This document shows, piece by piece, positions 8,842-17,928 of a DNA stretch of 56,286 bases (positions are counted from its first letter, which is position 1; each line of letters begins with the position of its first letter). Origin of the DNA: an uncultured Lachnospiraceae bacterium (GTDB lineage: Bacteria; Bacillota; Clostridia; Lachnospirales; Lachnospiraceae); contig CAMUAR010000019.1 of the NCBI GenBank assembly GCA_947086895.1, positions 1-56,286 of the forward strand, read 5' to 3'. A program made the translations under genes and the position numbers. Below the pieces are notes generated by a model. The model was not told the origin of the DNA and made no database searches. It saw only the letters and a list, made by a program, of their open reading frames with translations.

Positions 8842-9142
8842 TTATCGCTTATATACTCCAGCCAAAGAATTTATGCATAAATGGAACATGCATAAAACTA
8901 TCTGTTGTTCTGAAAGAAGTCCGTTGGATGTTATGTAAAATTTCTTAATTGGATTTTTCTGTAAATTTGTGAATTCATGCCGTAGATAGAAAGAAGAACT
9001 ATGTTGTATAATGAAAATACATCTAAATTGCGCCCTGCGGCGGCTTCATTTGCAAGAGCAATTAGATTACTTCCGCAAAATATGGAGGGCAAAGTAATAC
9101 GGTTTTATTCCAAACAAAACCAAGAAAGGAGATTTTTGCACT
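8842..9142. other. Upstream region of the first secreted protein gene
   Basis: No gene is seen in these 300 bases. The block AAGTCCGTT (8917-8925), followed by ATG-TTATG-ATTT spacing, recurs upstream of the second paralog (12218-12226). A TATAAT hexamer lies at 9007-9012 without a convincing -35. It probably holds the plus-strand promoter of the gene at 9143, but the promoter cannot be fixed from sequence alone. Confidence 0.35.
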
Positions 9143-10981
9143 ATGAGCAAAAAGAAGGGATTGGCGTTTTTCCTCGTATTTGTTATGATGTTCGCAATGA
9201 CGGTTCCATCTGTTCCGACATCTGCAGCACAGAAAAACGACATCACAAAGCTTGGTATCAAATCACTGCCAAAAAACAATACAATGGCAGTTGGAGACTC
9301 GTTTAATTTCGATCCCCAGATTATTCAGACCAAGCTTGGAAAAGGAAAAACAACAGGCGTCGTCTGGTGGGAAGTAAACCAGCAGACCAATACCACCGGG
9401 GTTATATCTTCCCGTTACGGGCATGTATATCCTGTCTATGCAGGCAGCTTTGAAATCCGCGCTCTGGCATTCGCAAATACAAAGAACATGAATGCGTGGA
9501 AAAAAGATAAAGCTGCCGGTGAAAAGTACATCACTGCTTCTACCGAATGGGTAAAAATCCAAGTGACAAGCGATAAGGAAGGATATGCTGTAGCGCGCAC
9601 ACAGAGCCAGTTAAATGCTGCTCTTGCAAATCGTGACTGCACCGACATCCATATCGTGACAGACAAGGAAACCAATTTTATTATCAAGCCTTACAACTAC
9701 ACTCGCAGAACACTGACCATCAACGCTCCAAATGCGGATGTCGACAACTCTGGTCGTTTTAAGCAGATCAATGTAGAACAGATCAAAGACTCTACGTTCT
9801 TTGAGCGTGCAGTTGGTAATTTCTTCCGCTTTACTGCACCGAACGCAAGACTTGTTGTCGCAGACAAAGCGCAAGTGAAAAATGTAACTTTCGCACCAAG
9901 TGCTGCAATCGCTGCTCCAAAGCTTAATATTGTCGGCGGTGGCGGAAGCATCTCCAATGTCAGCATCGCTGCAAAAGGTGAGGTAACATTGAGCGGCAGC
10001 ACAAAAGAAGCTGTTCCGGTTGTTGTTGAGGAAACTGCTTCTGGCGCAAAAGTTGCAGCAGAGGTAACAGTAGTACTGAATGTTCATGCTGATGTTGTAA
10101 TTGAAGCTGCAAAAGCAGCAGTGGAAAGCATTATCAACCTGTTAAAGCCAGTAAAAGCAGCGATCCGCGGCGAAGCTTCCGACGTTAAATTAAATGTTGA
10201 GAAGGAAGCGAAAGGTGCTGAAATCACAACAGAAGTTGCTGTTGAAATCAGCGCAAAAGCTGATATAAAACTGGAAGTAAACAAGGGTGCTGAAAATACG
10301 GTAATCCGTCAGGACGCAGGTGTTAAAGTAGAGACCGATAACAAAACAGATCAGGAAATTGTCAACACAGATCTGGACGGCAACAATGCTTCTACTGTAA
10401 AGCCAGGTGAGAACACCACTGTAACAACACCAACCGAAACACCATCTACACCGTCCAATCCATCAACACCATCGAACCCATCCACTCCAACACCGGAACC
10501 AACTCCAAGCGGTACGCCGGAAGAGCCGTCCCCTTCTCCTAGCGGTACACCAGAAGAGCCGTCCCCTTCTCCGAGCGGTACACCGGAAGAACCAGAGCCT
10601 ACATCCCCAACCGTAAAGGTTACAACAAATGTATCTGTTTCCACAGGTTCTTCTATTACTGCAAATCCAGTTGTAAATGGCAACGCTGTTACAATAACTA
10701 CATCTGCTGTTGTAACTGGTGGTTCTATCACTGGTTCTGCATCTGTTACAATGACTGCAGACGTTGAAGGTCTCCCAGAAGGCGCAACAGTAACTTCCTA
10801 CAGCTGGTATCTGGAAGGAGGTACAACTCCAGTTTCTACTTCCGCTTCTTATACGGTTACTGTCAACGAGGCAGGTACAACAGCTTACTTCGTTCAAGTA
10901 ACAATAAAACTGGCAGATGGCACAACGCAGACAATTCCCGCCGCAGATTCTTCCGGCGGAGGAACGGACACAACTCCATAA
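9143..10981 (+). CDS. Secreted surface protein with beta-rich domain, Pro-rich spacer and C-terminal beta-sandwich (paralog A)
   Basis: A 612-residue exported protein of unknown function. A signal peptide (KKKGLAFFLVFVMMFAMTV, cleavage after TSAA) precedes a domain at about 30-150 containing TGVVWWEVNQ and SSRYGHVYPVYAG. Next comes a beta-helix-like region (150-400) with regular short hydrophobic strands such as LTINAPNADVDNSGRF and a long run of alternating Val/Ala strands. A Pro/Thr/Ser spacer (415-485) includes three copies of SGTPEEPSPSP. A Thr/Val-rich Ig-like C-terminal domain ends in TDTTP. There is no sorting signal or membrane helix. ATG 9143 follows AGAAAGGAG. A paralog lies at 12368, and the pair sits in an island between ecfA1 and rplQ. 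A surface adhesin or envelope role is a guess. Confidence 0.85.
   Translation: MSKKKGLAFFLVFVMMFAMTVPSVPTSAAQKNDITKLGIKSLPKNNTMAVGDSFNFDPQIIQTKLGKGKTTGVVWWEVNQQTNTTGVISSRYGHVYPVYAGSFEIRALAFANTKNMNAWKKDKAAGEKYITASTEWVKIQVTSDKEGYAVARTQSQLNAALANRDCTDIHIVTDKETNFIIKPYNYTRRTLTINAPNADVDNSGRFKQINVEQIKDSTFFERAVGNFFRFTAPNARLVVADKAQVKNVTFAPSAAIAAPKLNIVGGGGSISNVSIAAKGEVTLSGSTKEAVPVVVEETASGAKVAAEVTVVLNVHADVVIEAAKAAVESIINLLKPVKAAIRGEASDVKLNVEKEAKGAEITTEVAVEISAKADIKLEVNKGAENTVIRQDAGVKVETDNKTDQEIVNTDLDGNNASTVKPGENTTVTTPTETPSTPSNPSTPSNPSTPTPEPTPSGTPEEPSPSPSGTPEEPSPSPSGTPEEPEPTSPTVKVTTNVSVSTGSSITANPVVNGNAVTITTSAVVTGGSITGSASVTMTADVEGLPEGATVTSYSWYLEGGTTPVSTSASYTVTVNEAGTTAYFVQVTIKLADGTTQTIPAADSSGGGTDTTP
10508..10594 (+). 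repeat. 33-bp coding repeats (SGTPEEPSPSP) in secreted protein A
   Basis: Two full 33-bp units (10508-10540 and 10541-10573) and a partial third (10574-10594) encode SGTPEEPSPSP repeats. The copies differ at few silent positions, which suggests recent slippage or unequal exchange. The spacer of paralog B lacks these units, so repeat number is likely variable between strains. Confidence 0.85.
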
Positions 10982-11035
10982 AATGGTGAATTACCAGAAT
11001 GCCCCCCTGTAGCATTCCTCTTATGGAATCAAAAA

Positions 11036-11065
11036 AATCCCCTATCCTACCAGGGATAGGGGATT
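11036..11065 (-). terminator. Terminator between convergent genes
   Basis: The stem AATCCCCTATCC / GGATAGGGGATT has a short loop. On the minus strand it is followed by seven T residues, so it mainly ends the dehydrogenase transcript (stop at 11078). On the plus strand it may also stop the secreted-protein transcript, though its T-run there is weak. Confidence 0.8.
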
Positions 11066-11077
11066 CAACAAAAAATT

Positions 11078-11977
11078 TTACGATCCGACAATCGTTCCGC
11101 CATTTGGATGCATTACCTGCCCTGTCATATAAGAAGCATCATCCGACGCAAGAAAAACATAACAAGGCGAAACCTCACAAGGCTGACCTGCCCGCATCAT
11201 CGGCACCCGCGATGTTTTTCGACCAAAAGTGGAAACCGCTTCTGCCGAATAAGAAGCCGGAATCAAAGGAGTCCAGATTGGACCAGGCGCAACAGCATTT
11301 ACACGGATTCCTCTCTCAACTAGAGAAAGCGCCAGAGACCTTGTCAGAGAAACCACTGCTCCTTTTGTTGCACTGTAATCGATTAATTCTTTATTTCCTT
11401 CGTATGCTGTTACCGACGTTGTATTGATAATACTGCTCCCTTCTTTCATGTAGGGCAAAGCAGCTTGTATCAAGTAAAAATACGAAATAATATTATTTTG
11501 AAATACCAGCGTTAATTGTTCTGGCGAAATATCAAGAATACTCTGCTGTACAAATTGAACTGCATGATTGTTGACCAGAATATCAATTTTCCCAAAACGT
11601 TTTATCACACAATCAATACACTCTTTAATAAAACATCGCTCTTTTAAATCTCCCTTGATCAACAAATATTCTCCGCCCATTTGTCTAACCTTATCTGCAG
11701 TTTCTTTTGCATCTTGTTCTTCATCGTAATATATTATCGCAACAGATGCACCTTCCCTGACAAAATCATAGACAACAGCCCTTCCAATTCCGCTGTCTCC
11801 TCCTGTAATAACCGCTGTTTTTCCTTTTAACTTTTTTTCGTGCCAAGCCCGTTTCGATATTGGTTTCGGCTCCATGAAATATTCAAATCCTGGTTGTCGA
11901 TCTTGATGCTGCGGCGGAAAAGAAAGTGGTATTTTTTCACATTCTCGTATGTATCCGTAATCATTTTCATGCTGCAT
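11078..11977 (-). CDS. SDR-family oxidoreductase (YhdF/GsiB-neighbour type general stress dehydrogenase)
   Basis: A 299-residue cytoplasmic short-chain dehydrogenase. The NAD(P)-binding motif TGGDSGIG is at residues 58-65, NNHA (variant of NNAG) at 136-139, and the catalytic Ser188, Tyr201 and Lys205 are in YSATK. The 50-residue N-terminal extension rich in Pro/Gln (PPQHQDRQPG ... MEPKP) and the C-terminal PNGGTIVGS are characteristic of the YhdF/YdaD/YhxC group of Bacillus stress-type dehydrogenases; substrates there are poorly defined. ATG 11977 follows GGGGGAGA. It stands alone between two convergent/divergent plus-strand genes and is probably monocistronic. Confidence 0.9.
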   Translation of the reverse strand: MQHENDYGYIRECEKIPLSFPPQHQDRQPGFEYFMEPKPISKRAWHEKKLKGKTAVITGGDSGIGRAVVYDFVREGASVAIIYYDEEQDAKETADKVRQMGGEYLLIKGDLKERCFIKECIDCVIKRFGKIDILVNNHAVQFVQQSILDISPEQLTLVFQNNIISYFYLIQAALPYMKEGSSIINTTSVTAYEGNKELIDYSATKGAVVSLTRSLALSLVERGIRVNAVAPGPIWTPLIPASYSAEAVSTFGRKTSRVPMMRAGQPCEVSPCYVFLASDDASYMTGQVMHPNGGTIVGS

Positions 11978-12367
11978 AAAAAATCTCCCCCTGTTTGCAA
12001 ATATAAATTAGTTATAATAAGTAATATTATCCCAATTTTAGTATTTTACATCCAACTCCGATTTTTCTGTCTTTTCTAGTAACATCCATACTACCCAAAT
12101 TTTTCCTATTCTTATTCCATATCTTAACTATTTTTATGTATTGTGTCTGATAATCTTATCTAAAATTTGTGAAATTTCCCTATATGCATTCATGGCTTAT
12201 ATACAGTATAATTAAAAAAGTCCGTTTTATGCATTATGAGATTTACAATTTCTATATCTTTGTACATAGGTTAAGTCATTTTGCAGGCGGATAAACTCAT
12301 TTTATGGGGAAGGAGGACAAAAAGAAACTAAACAATGATCCAAACAACCAGAAAGGAGATTTTGAAC
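11978..12367. other. Divergent intergenic region between dehydrogenase and paralog B
   Basis: No gene is seen in this AT-rich stretch. It should hold the dehydrogenase promoter (minus) and the paralog B promoter (plus). TATAAT occurs on the plus strand at 12207-12212 and is followed at 12218-12226 by the AAGTCCGTT block shared with the upstream region of paralog A. No good -35 is evident. Confidence 0.35.
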
Positions 12368-14071
12368 ATGAACAGGAAAAAAGGATTGGCATTTTTTCTT
12401 GTGTTCGTAATGCTGCTTGCGATGGCAGTACCGACAAGCCCGGCAGTTTCAGCCGTAGCTGCACAGAAAAATGACATCACAAAACTCGGCATCAAAGCAT
12501 TGCCGAAGGGAAACACAATCATTCTCGACTCCGAGGAAAACTTTTTCAACTTCGATCCTGAAATTATCCAGACCAAACTTGGCAAAGGCAGCACCACTGG
12601 TGTTGTATGGTGGGAAGTAAATCAGGATACTAACACCGCAGGCGTTATTTCCTCCCGCTACGGACATGTATACCCTGTTTATGCAGGCAGCTTTGAGATC
12701 CGTGCTCTTGCTTTCACAAGCACAAAGACTATGGAAGCATGGAAAAAGGACAAAGTTGCAAATGCAAAGTACATCACTGCTTCTACAGGCTGGGTAACAA
12801 TCAATGTAGTAAGTGAGAAGGAAGGATATGCGGTAGCTCGTTCCCAGAGCCAGTTAAATTCTGCCCTTGCAAACCGTGACTGTACAGATATCGTAATCGA
12901 TACTGATAAAGAAATCACATTTACAATCAAGCCTTACAACTATACTCGCAGAACTCTGACCGTAAAGGCTCCGAATGCGGATGTTGACAACTCTGGTCGT
13001 TTTAAGCAGATCAATGTAGAAGAAATCAAAGACAACACATTCTTTGAGCGTGCAATCGGCAACTTCTTCCGCTTTACTGCTCCGAATGCAAGACTTGTCG
13101 TAGCAGAGAAGGCTCAGGTTAAGAATGTAAGCATCGCTTCTAAGGGCAATGTAACCATCAGCGGCGCAACAACAGCACCTGTTCCAGTTGTTGTTGAGGA
13201 GAGCGCAGCAGGTGCAAATATTTCCGCTGAAGTAAAAGTAGTTGTAGATGTAAACGCTGACGTTATTATCAAAGCTGCTGTAGAAGCTATTGTCAACCTT
13301 CTTAAGCCGATTAAAACCGTTCTTACAGGTGAAGCTTCCAACGTAACAGTAAACGTTGAGAAGGAAGCAGCTGGTGCTGAGATTACAACAGAAGTTACTG
13401 TTGAAGTTAATGCAAAGGCTGACGTAAAGGTTGAGGCAAACAAGGGTGCAGAGGATACTGTAATCCGCGCTGACGAAGGTGTTAAGGTAGATACTACCAA
13501 CAATACAGACAAAGAAATTGTCAATACAGACCTTGATGGAAACAATGCTACAACTGTAAAGCCGGGCGAGAGCGCAACTGTAACAACCGCTCCAGAACCG
13601 ACTCCAGATGCACCATTGGTTCCAGCAGTACCTCCTACTACACCAGCTCCAAGCCCAGACCCAGATCCAGAACCGACTCCATCTCTTCCTGAAAAGGTTC
13701 AGATTATGTCGGTAAATGTTACAGCTGTTTCAGGTGCTTCCATTAGCGTTGATGGAAACACAATTGCTACAATAACAGCAACAAAAGAAGATGCCGTATC
13801 TGGTTCTGCTGTAACTGGTACAGTAAATGTAACTTTAACTGCTGGTCCTCTTGAATCTAATGATCCACTGCCAGAAAATGCAACTTATGCTTGGTATGAA
13901 GAAGGCAATTCCACTTCAATTGGCTCTGGAGCTACTTTTGAAACAAAATGGACCTTTGAGATAGCTGCTAATGAAACTACTGCAACAAAGTCCTACTATG
14001 TTGTAGTATCATTAGGTGATGAATCTGTTTCCTCTAAACCATCTACTGGCGAAACGGATACCAATCAGTAA
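12368..14071 (+). CDS. Secreted surface protein, paralog B of the tandem pair
   Basis: A 567-residue exported protein closely related to the one at 9143. The signal peptide (RKKGLAFFLVFVMLLAMAV) is nearly the same, and so are WWEVNQDTNTAGVISSRYGHVYPVYAG and YNYTRRTLTVKAPNADVDNSGRFKQINVE, followed by a Val/Ala beta-strand-rich middle. The block around APSAAIAAPKLNIVGGGGS of paralog A is deleted here. The Pro-rich spacer is shorter (APSPDPDPEPTP) and the C-terminal beta domain has diverged strongly. The ATG at 12368 is chosen over 12335, because AGAAAGGAG lies ten bases before it. The conserved N-terminal half and variable C-terminus suggest a common scaffold with a changing exposed end. Function unknown. 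Confidence 0.85.
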   Translation: MNRKKGLAFFLVFVMLLAMAVPTSPAVSAVAAQKNDITKLGIKALPKGNTIILDSEENFFNFDPEIIQTKLGKGSTTGVVWWEVNQDTNTAGVISSRYGHVYPVYAGSFEIRALAFTSTKTMEAWKKDKVANAKYITASTGWVTINVVSEKEGYAVARSQSQLNSALANRDCTDIVIDTDKEITFTIKPYNYTRRTLTVKAPNADVDNSGRFKQINVEEIKDNTFFERAIGNFFRFTAPNARLVVAEKAQVKNVSIASKGNVTISGATTAPVPVVVEESAAGANISAEVKVVVDVNADVIIKAAVEAIVNLLKPIKTVLTGEASNVTVNVEKEAAGAEITTEVTVEVNAKADVKVEANKGAEDTVIRADEGVKVDTTNNTDKEIVNTDLDGNNATTVKPGESATVTTAPEPTPDAPLVPAVPPTTPAPSPDPDPEPTPSLPEKVQIMSVNVTAVSGASISVDGNTIATITATKEDAVSGSAVTGTVNVTLTAGPLESNDPLPENATYAWYEEGNSTSIGSGATFETKWTFEIAANETTATKSYYVVVSLGDESVSSKPSTGETDTNQ

Positions 14072-14100
14072 CTCTTCTTACAGGTAAATGTTAAAGTCTT

Positions 14101-14139
14101 TTCGCGCTCGCTGCCATTTGGCAGTGGGCGCGAATTTTT
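14101..14139 (+). terminator. Rho-independent terminator of paralog B
   Basis: A 15-bp GC-rich stem (TTCGCGCTCGCTGCC / GGCAGTGGGCGCGAA, one mismatch) with a four-base loop is followed by TTTTTA, 29 bases after the stop codon at 14071. The region 14140-14467 holds no recognisable gene. Confidence 0.9.
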
Positions 14140-14467
14140 AAAGCAAAAACAAAACTTTTTTATCTGATTATACTCTTCTGTTTCCCTTTGATAATTACAA
14201 AATCTAAACTGTATGACCAATATCGATTTTTTGACTTTAATCTAGAAATCATTCCGATCAAGCTTGTCAAGCACTATCAAAATACATTCTGTAAAACAAA
14301 ACACCTCTATACAATTCCGATTGCAAAACCTAAATAAAACCAAACTTTTAGGAAACTGGAACAAGGTACCCCATGCAGCTTTTCAATTAAATTCAATTCA
14401 ATCTCCTGCGCAGTTCTCCAATTTCCCCATATAACTCTGCTTTTCCTATATATCTGTCTTTTTTCCA

Positions 14468-14509
14468 TAAAAAAAAGGATAGCTTATCTCTAAACTATCC
14501 CTTTTTTGC
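14468..14509 (-). terminator. Rho-independent terminator after rplQ
   Basis: On the minus strand AAAAAAGGGATAG pairs with CTATCCTTTTTTTT, 16 bases beyond the rplQ stop. It ends the alpha-operon transcript, so the ecf genes further left are transcribed separately, consistent with their own promoter at 8014-8042. Confidence 0.9.
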
Positions 14510-14524
14510 TCTATTCCAAATACT

Positions 14525-15061
14525 TTATACCAGCTCAATCAGTACCGCCATCGCTGCATCGCCTTTGCGCGGTCCAATCTTTACGATTCTTGTATAACCG
14601 CCGTTGCGATCTACATACTTTGGAGCAATCTCATCAAAAAGCTTGTCTGCAAGTACAACTTTCTTAATACCTTTCTTGCGTCCCGCATTCTCTGCTGGAA
14701 TCTCGGTAACATCATAAAGATATGCAGCCATCTTTCTTCTTGCGGCAAGTCTGGATGGTCTGTCTTTCTTAATTGTCTTTTCAACGGTATCGAACTGATC
14801 TACTTTCTTGCCGTCTACAACCTCTTTTACTCTCTTTCCATCCTTATCCTTGCGCGCTACTTTTGCATTTACAGTAACTGTATCAAAATTATCCTTTTCT
14901 TTTACTGCAAGTGCAATAAAGCCTTCCGCAATGCCGCGGATTTCTTTGGCTCTCGCTTCTGTTGTCACAATCTTTCCATTGTAAAGCAGATTGGTAACCT
15001 GGTTTCTCAACAGAGCTTTTCTCTGGCTTGCAGTCTTTCCAAGTTTTCTATAGCCTGCCAT
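14525..15061 (-). CDS. rplQ: 50S ribosomal protein L17
   Basis: Protein of the large subunit near the exit tunnel. The start [26 protein letters not shown] is the classic L17 opening, and the end ([23 protein letters not shown]) is also canonical. At 178 residues it is about 50-60 longer than E. coli or Bacillus L17. The extra length lies in a charged insertion around residues 60-135 ([20 protein letters not shown] and nearby). ATG 15061 lies 12 nt after rpoA, which it follows in the alpha operon; it is the last gene before a terminator. Confidence 0.97.
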   Translation of the reverse strand: MAGYRKLGKTASQRKALLRNQVTNLLYNGKIVTTEARAKEIRGIAEGFIALAVKEKDNFDTVTVNAKVARKDKDGKRVKEVVDGKKVDQFDTVEKTIKKDRPSRLAARRKMAAYLYDVTEIPAENAGRKKGIKKVVLADKLFDEIAPKYVDRNGGYTRIVKIGPRKGDAAMAVLIELV

Positions 15062-15073
15062 GTTATTTCCTCC

Positions 15074-16039
15074 TTACTCATTATTCTCGCCCGGATGGAA
15101 CGATAATCCGAGCTCTTTCAGCTTAGCAATTACTTCCTCAAGGGACTTACGACCAAGGTTTCGAACCTTCATCATATCCTCTGGGGTGCGATTGATCAAT
15201 TCTTCTACTGTATTTATATTTGCCCTCTTCAGACAATTATAAGAGCGGACGGACAATTCAAGTTCATCAATATTCATCTCCAGAACTCTCTCTTTCTGAT
15301 TGTCCTCCTTCTGTACCATAACCTCAGCGGTCTTTGCATTTTCAGATAAGTCAATAAAGGAATTCAGATGCTCGCTCAAAACCTTCGCTGCAAGGCTGAC
15401 AGACTCGTCTGGAGCCAGCGTGCCGTTTGTATATACGTCCAAAGTCAATTTATCAAAGTCTGTAATCTGACCAACGCGGGTATTTTCCACTGTTAAATTA
15501 ACACGCTTTACGGGCGTATAAATGGAATCCACTGCGATCACTCCGATTGGCAGGTCGTCGCTCTTGTTTTTGTCTGCACTGCTGTAACCTCTGCCCCTTG
15601 TGATTGTCAGCTCAATATATAATTTGCTGTCCGCGCCGCCGTTCAGCGTCGCAATCACCTGGTCAGGATTCAGAATCTCGATATCAGGATCTGCCTGAAT
15701 ATCACGTGCTCTGACAACTCCCTCGCCTTCAAAATCAATATAAGCAACCTTTGCTTCACTTGATTCGCTCGTGTTCTTAATCGCCAGGTTTTTGATGTTC
15801 ATAATAATCTCGGTGACATCTTCTTTTACGCCCGGAATTGGCATAAACTCATGTACAACACCATCGATCTTCACATGACTCACTGCCGCGCCCGGCAAAG
15901 AGGAAAGCATAATCCTTCTCAACGAATTTCCTAGAGTCGTGCCATATCCCCTCTCCAAAGGCTCAACAACAAAGCGTCCGTATTTCTTATCTTCGGAAAT
16001 TTCAGCAATTTCAATTCTAGGTTTTTCAAAATCAAACAT
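15074..16039 (-). CDS. rpoA: RNA polymerase subunit alpha
   Basis: A 321-residue subunit that nucleates polymerase assembly. The N-terminal domain carries [22 protein letters not shown] (contact with beta/beta') and a second lobe to about residue 235. The C-terminal domain (about 255-315) has the helix-hairpin-helix [16 protein letters not shown] that contacts UP elements and activators. The ATG at 16063 lacks a ribosome binding site; the ATG at 16039 has AGGG six bases upstream and gives the family start [10 protein letters not shown]. It is separated from rpsD by a 435-nt gap, unusually long for this operon. Confidence 0.97.
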   Translation of the reverse strand: MFDFEKPRIEIAEISEDKKYGRFVVEPLERGYGTTLGNSLRRIMLSSLPGAAVSHVKIDGVVHEFMPIPGVKEDVTEIIMNIKNLAIKNTSESSEAKVAYIDFEGEGVVRARDIQADPDIEILNPDQVIATLNGGADSKLYIELTITRGRGYSSADKNKSDDLPIGVIAVDSIYTPVKRVNLTVENTRVGQITDFDKLTLDVYTNGTLAPDESVSLAAKVLSEHLNSFIDLSENAKTAEVMVQKEDNQKERVLEMNIDELELSVRSYNCLKRANINTVEELINRTPEDMMKVRNLGRKSLEEVIAKLKELGLSFHPGENNE

Positions 16040-16474
16040 CCTGGACCCTGCTACTAAAAACATATTAAAAATATGTTTATGCTAGATGATTCGCTACAAT
16101 CTCACAATTTGCAGTTACTGCACTTTGGCGGACTGCTTGGCTGCCGCAAATCTTTGACAAAGCCACCCGTACATACCTGCAAATATTTTGTAAGCTTTCA
16201 TCTAATTCGCTTTTCCTTTCCTAGATTTTCTTGTTTTGCCCTTGGGTTTCGGGACTTGACCATTGACCAGCTGCACCCACAGACTTCTACATCCTGTTTC
16301 AACGGATAAGGAATTTCTTTCTGCAGCTTGGCCTGCTGTAAAGTCAGCACAAACTATACCTTGGATTTTAGGTACTTTTGAGTATATCCACTCACATTTT
16401 ACGTTCATTTTAATTGTTTAAGTTCCCTTTGGAAAGTATCCCAAACAGATAGAACAATACGCAATAACTGTCTA
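16040..16474. other. 435-nt gap between rpsD and rpoA without a clear gene
   Basis: Within the alpha operon these genes are normally a few dozen bases apart. The minus strand has a 68-codon frame (16202-16408) of basic, Ser-rich composition with no ribosome binding site and no family recognised; it may be chance or the remnant of an insertion. No terminator is evident, so rpoA-rplQ probably remain in the transcript, perhaps with a local promoter. Confidence 0.4.
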
Positions 16475-17071
16475 TTATTTCGAGTACAACTCGACAATCA
16501 GCATCTCGTTTACTGGAACATCGATCTGATCTCTGGTTGGGATCTCTTTTACTGTGCCAGTCAAGTTTTCATGATCTGCCTCCAACCATGCCGGAACGAT
16601 TCTGCCGCCTGTCACTTCAAGAATATCCTTATATCTCTGTGCGGACTTTGCTTTCTCCTTAATGGAGATCACATCGCCTACCTTCACCTGATAGGATGGG
16701 ATATTCACGCATTTTCCATTTACAAGAACATGTCTGTGATCCACAATCTGTCTTGCTTCTGTTCTTGTTCTGCCATAGCCAAGACGGAACATTACATTGT
16801 CAAGACGCAGCTCCAACAAAATCATTAAATTTTCGCCTGTTGTGCCGTATTTCAGTTTCTTCGCCTTGTCAAAGTTATTGCGGAACGGTTTTTCCAGAAC
16901 ACCGTAAATAAACTTTGCTTTCTGCTTTTCACGCAGCTGCAAACCATACTCGCTGACTTTCTTGCCAGCTCTCATAAAATTACGGTTGGATTTTTTATCA
17001 ATGCCAAGGTAACTCGGCTCAAGACCTAACGATCTACATCTCTTTAATACCGGACCCATATCTCTAGCCAT
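16475..17071 (-). CDS. rpsD: 30S ribosomal protein S4
   Basis: A 198-residue primary 16S rRNA-binding protein. The N-terminal region ([23 protein letters not shown]) lacks the four-cysteine zinc knuckle seen in some bacteria. The S4 RNA-binding domain spans about 88-150 ([31 protein letters not shown]). The end MLIVELYSK is canonical. In Firmicutes S4 represses its own synthesis. It lies 16 nt after rpsK, with an AGGAGG site before ATG 17071. Confidence 0.97.
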   Translation of the reverse strand: MARDMGPVLKRCRSLGLEPSYLGIDKKSNRNFMRAGKKVSEYGLQLREKQKAKFIYGVLEKPFRNNFDKAKKLKYGTTGENLMILLELRLDNVMFRLGYGRTRTEARQIVDHRHVLVNGKCVNIPSYQVKVGDVISIKEKAKSAQRYKDILEVTGGRIVPAWLEADHENLTGTVKEIPTRDQIDVPVNEMLIVELYSK

Positions 17072-17087
17072 TTTTTCCTACCTCCTA

Positions 17088-17489
17088 TTAGACTCTTCTG
17101 CGTTTTGGCGGTCTGCAGCCATTGTGCGGAACCGGGGTGACATCCTTGATGCTTGTAACTTCAATCCCACATGCCTGAAGCGCGCGGATCGCTGCTTCTC
17201 TTCCCGAACCAGGTCCTTTTACCATAACTTCAACGGATTTTAAACCGTGCGGCAATGCAGCTCTCGCAGCGGTCTCCGCTGCCATCTGTGCAGCGTAAGG
17301 TGTGGACTTTCTCGATCCACGGAACCCAAGCCCGCCTGCACTTGCCCAGGAAATCGCATTCCCCTCGGAGTCTGTAAGAGTAACAATTGTATTATTAAAA
17401 GACGACTGGATATGTGCCTGTCCACGATCGACATTCTTTCTAACACGCTTTTTCGCAGTTTTCTTCGCTGCTACTGTCTTCTTAGCCAT
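17088..17489 (-). CDS. rpsK: 30S ribosomal protein S11
   Basis: A 133-residue protein of the 30S platform that contacts the Shine-Dalgarno helix region. A lysine-rich N-terminus ([18 protein letters not shown]) leads into [43 protein letters not shown], and it ends in the conserved basic tail [11 protein letters not shown]. It is 25 nt downstream of rpsM with AGGAGGT before ATG 17489. Confidence 0.98.
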   Translation of the reverse strand: MAKKTVAAKKTAKKRVRKNVDRGQAHIQSSFNNTIVTLTDSEGNAISWASAGGLGFRGSRKSTPYAAQMAAETAARAALPHGLKSVEVMVKGPGSGREAAIRALQACGIEVTSIKDVTPVPHNGCRPPKRRRV

Positions 17490-17514
17490 GTCTATAACCT
17501 CCTGTTGGATTCAA

Positions 17515-17883
17515 TTATTTCTTCTTATTCGCTACCGTGCGCTTTGGACCTTTTCTTGTCCTTGCGTTCGTCTTTGTCTTCTGACCGCGAACCGGAAGTC
17601 CTTTTCTGTGACGGATTCCTCTGTAGCAGCCAATCTCCTGCAGTCTCTTGATATTTAACGCGATCTCTCTTCTAAGATCACCTTCCACCTGCATTGTCTC
17701 GTCAATAACGTCGCGAATCCTTGCAACTTCATCGTCCGTCAAGTCGCGAACACGGGTGTCCGGGTTCACATTTGCTTTCGCAAGAATACGGTTGGAGCTT
17801 ACCCTTCCGATGCCATAAATATAAGTAAGCCCGATCTCTACACGCTTTTCTCTTGGTAAGTCCACACCACTAATACGTGCCAT
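17515..17883 (-). CDS. rpsM: 30S ribosomal protein S13
   Basis: A 122-residue protein of the 30S head that bridges to L5 and touches P-site tRNA with its basic tail. The start [27 protein letters not shown] is canonical and ATG 17883 has GGAGGTG nine bases upstream; a longer frame to 17967 is discarded. A helix-two-turn-helix core is followed by [23 protein letters not shown] 462-nt gap with a strong three-tier hairpin (17929-17984) precedes it. Confidence 0.97.
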   Translation of the reverse strand: MARISGVDLPREKRVEIGLTYIYGIGRVSSNRILAKANVNPDTRVRDLTDDEVARIRDVIDETMQVEGDLRREIALNIKRLQEIGCYRGIRHRKGLPVRGQKTKTNARTRKGPKRTVANKKK

Positions 17884-17928
17884 GTGTAATTGCACCTCCG
17901 TAATTTTAATTAAGTAATAAATAAGTTT

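Noticed and set aside
10508..10594. CRISPR-like repeat
   Set aside because: In-frame protein repeats with codon-level variation, no spacers.
10351..10731. Minus-strand frame rich in Val/Gly opposite the Pro-rich spacer of secreted protein A
   Set aside because: Low-complexity antisense of a repeat region; no start signals.
11108..11427. Plus-strand frames opposite the dehydrogenase
   Set aside because: Antisense shadows of a gene with clear SDR motifs; no ribosome binding sites.
16202..16408. 68-codon basic open frame between rpsD and rpoA
   Set aside because: No ribosome binding site and no recognised family; kept only as a note on the gap.
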